A stretch of 64,000 bases of DNA from VAZQ01 sp963739385 (GTDB taxonomy: Bacteria; Pseudomonadota; Alphaproteobacteria; Rhizobiales; Xanthobacteraceae). Both the position numbers and the translations under genes were made by a program. The notes beneath the pieces are model-generated. The model was not told the origin of the DNA, ran no database searches, and saw nothing but the letters and a program-made list of their open reading frames with translations. Of the stretch, positions 62,420-64,000 are shown piece by piece. Position 1 is the stretch's first letter. Each line of letters opens with the position of its first letter. The stretch spans positions 1-64,000 of the forward strand of contig CAVUAI010000035.1 in assembly GCA_963739385.1 (NCBI GenBank), in the 5' to 3' direction.

Positions 62420-64000
62420 ACGACTTCGTCGTCCGGTTTGCAAACGTCAACGGCTCGGGTTCCGCCAGCGCCAACGAGCTGTTCGCGCGCTCCGTGCTGC
62501 GCATGGGCATCCCGGTCGCTCCCCGCAACATATTCCCATCCAACATCCAGGGGCTGCCGACCTGGTATGAGGTGCGCATCTCCGAGGCCGGGCATCTCGG
62601 CGCGCGCGGCGGCACCGACCTCATGGTGGCGATGAACCCGCAGACCTGGGACAAGGACGTGGCGGGTATCGAGACCGGCGGGTACCTGCTCTACGATTGC
62701 ACCAAGCCCATCCCCAAATCCAAGTTCCGCGACGACATCACGGTCATCGGCGTGCCGCTGACCGCCATCTGCAACCGCGAATATACCGATCCGCGCCAGC
62801 GCCAGCTGTTCAAGAACATCATCTATGTCGGCGCGCTCTCGGCGCTGCTCGACATGGACATCAAGGTCGTCGAGCAGCTGGTCACCGAGCAGTTCAAGTC
62901 GAAGGAAAAGCTGATCCAGGCGAACCTGCACGCGCTTCATCTCGGGCGCGACTGGGCGCTGATGAACCTGCAATGCCCGATCGGTCTGCGGCTGCGCCCG
63001 GCCAAGGCGGTCGGCGACCGTATCTTCATCGAGGGCAACTCGGCCGCGGCGCTGGGCGCGGTCTATGGCGGCGCGACGGTCTGCGCCTGGTATCCAATCA
63101 CGCCGTCGTCCTCGCTGGCCGATGCCTTCACCAGCCATTGCCGACGCCTGCGGACGGATCCCGAGACCAAGCAGAGCAAGGTCGCGATCGTGCAGGCCGA
63201 GGACGAGCTGGCCTCGATCGGCATGGTGATCGGCGCCGCCTGGAACGGCGCGCGCGCCTTCACTGCCACCTCGGGTCCCGGCATATCGCTGATGCAGGAG
63301 TTTTTGGGGCTCGCCTATTTCGCCGAGATCCCCGCCGTCGTGTTCGACGTGCAACGCGCCGGGCCTTCCACCGGGATGCCTACGCGTACCCAGCAGTGCG
63401 ACCTGATTTCCTGCGCCTATGCCTCGCATGGCGACACCAAGCATGTGCTGCTGTTCCCCGAGGATCCCGCCGAGGCTTTCGACTTCGGCGCCGACGCCTT
63501 CGATCTCGCCGACCGGCTGCAAACGCCGATCTTCGTCATGCTCGATCTCGACATCGGCATGAACCATCGCCTGTGCCGCCCGCTGACGTGGGACGACAGC
63601 CGCAAATACGACCGCGGCAAGGTGATGACCGCCGCCGATCTCGACGCCGGCAAGGATTTCGGCCGCTACCTCGACGTCGACGGCGACGGCATCCCCTACC
63701 GCACCTATCCCGGCACCCACCCGAGCAAGGGCTCGTTCTTCACCCGCGGCACCTCGCGCGACCGCTACGCACGCTACACCGAAGAAGGCGCGCCCTATGC
63801 CGACAACATGCAGCGGCTCATCCGCAAATTCGAGACCGCCAAGGACCTCGTCCCGCGCCCACTGCAGGCCAATTCCGCCAAGCCGACCAAATATGGCGTG
63901 ATCTATTACGGCTCGACCTCGCCCGCCATGGACGAGGCGATCCACCTGATCGAGGCTCGCGGCCAGTCGCTCAACCGGCTGCGCGTGCGCGCCTTCCCGT
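62389..64000 (+). CDS. 2-oxoacid:acceptor oxidoreductase, gamma-alpha subunit (3' end outside window)
   Basis: ATG 62389 lies inside the end of the previous gene and the frame is open to the window end (about 537 residues seen). The N-terminus is the gamma domain (GSGSASANELFARSVLRMGI, VAPRNIFPSNIQGLPTWYEV). Then comes the alpha pyrimidine-binding domain (GNSAAALGAVYGGATVCAWY, PITPSSSLADAFTSHCRRL, TATSGPGISLMQEFLGLAYF, VVFDVQRAGPSTGMPTRTQQ). It belongs to the KorA type, with a separate beta subunit expected just downstream. The substrate may be 2-oxoglutarate or another 2-oxoacid. Confidence 0.9.
   Translation, partial: MPSSSPISSVNDFVVRFANVNGSGSASANELFARSVLRMGIPVAPRNIFPSNIQGLPTWYEVRISEAGHLGARGGTDLMVAMNPQTWDKDVAGIETGGYLLYDCTKPIPKSKFRDDITVIGVPLTAICNREYTDPRQRQLFKNIIYVGALSALLDMDIKVVEQLVTEQFKSKEKLIQANLHALHLGRDWALMNLQCPIGLRLRPAKAVGDRIFIEGNSAAALGAVYGGATVCAWYPITPSSSLADAFTSHCRRLRTDPETKQSKVAIVQAEDELASIGMVIGAAWNGARAFTATSGPGISLMQEFLGLAYFAEIPAVVFDVQRAGPSTGMPTRTQQCDLISCAYASHGDTKHVLLFPEDPAEAFDFGADAFDLADRLQTPIFVMLDLDIGMNHRLCRPLTWDDSRKYDRGKVMTAADLDAGKDFGRYLDVDGDGIPYRTYPGTHPSKGSFFTRGTSRDRYARYTEEGAPYADNMQRLIRKFETAKDLVPRPLQANSAKPTKYGVIYYGSTSPAMDEAIHLIEARGQSLNRLRVRAFP

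Noticed and set aside
62242..63945. Long minus-strand open frame at the window end
   Set aside because: Antisense of the 2-oxoacid oxidoreductase gamma-alpha gene, which is open to the window end and has clear motifs.

Overview
The window is GC-rich chromosomal DNA with strong G/C bias at third codon positions. It looks like an alphaproteobacterium of the order Hyphomicrobiales, most likely Bradyrhizobium or a close relative. The grounds are the gene content (several Bug/TctC-type solute-binding proteins, a propionyl-CoA-type carboxylase, glutathione-dependent formaldehyde dehydrogenase, an ATP12 assembly factor, short imperfect palindromic repeats) and the style of the small hypothetical genes. 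Genus-level assignment is inference.

Region 1 (1-7656) is a decaying accessory stretch. It holds an IS3-family element, an exported amidohydrolase, an IS30-family element, a LysR regulator divergent from a frameshifted Bug gene, a methyltransferase cut off after its dimerisation domain, and the catalytic half of a tyrosine recombinase.

Region 2 (7679-28744) is a roughly 21 kb genomic island in the 3' end of tRNA-Leu(GAG). A 17-bp perfect direct repeat of the tRNA end bounds it, and a full-length tyrosine integrase sits about 90 bp inside the tRNA-side end. Cargo: a TIR-domain membrane protein paired with an exported TPR protein that carries the same short beta-type motif; a helicase-like ATPase with two small upstream genes; three tandem copies of a small unknown protein family with a convergent XRE regulator; a broken ECF sigma factor; a heavily frameshifted TIR-STAND-TPR gene; several zinc-ribbon and small hypothetical genes; and a truncated serine recombinase. 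Defence or signalling cargo is the best reading. Part of it is duplicated and decayed.

Region 3 (28813-55186) is ordinary chromosome: lipB, acylphosphatase, a gamma-glutamylcyclotransferase-like protein, an SDR, the two carboxylase subunits (pccA and pccB, about 17 kb apart), peroxiredoxin, formaldehyde dehydrogenase, a catalytically degenerate HtrA-like protein, a cytochrome c/beta-propeller protein, a slipin, the FAD half of a SelD-type fusion that has lost its kinase half, tRNA-Arg(TCG), a thioesterase, a phosphoesterase, and a cyclase plus two Bug genes in one direction.

Region 4 (55364-64000) starts with the tail of an RTX-like protein abutting a second IS3-family element, then ATP12, a redoxin/prolyl-hydroxylase fusion, a luciferase-like monooxygenase, and a two-gene set (GltD-like iron-sulphur flavoprotein plus 2-oxoacid:acceptor oxidoreductase gamma-alpha subunit) whose second gene runs off the window end.
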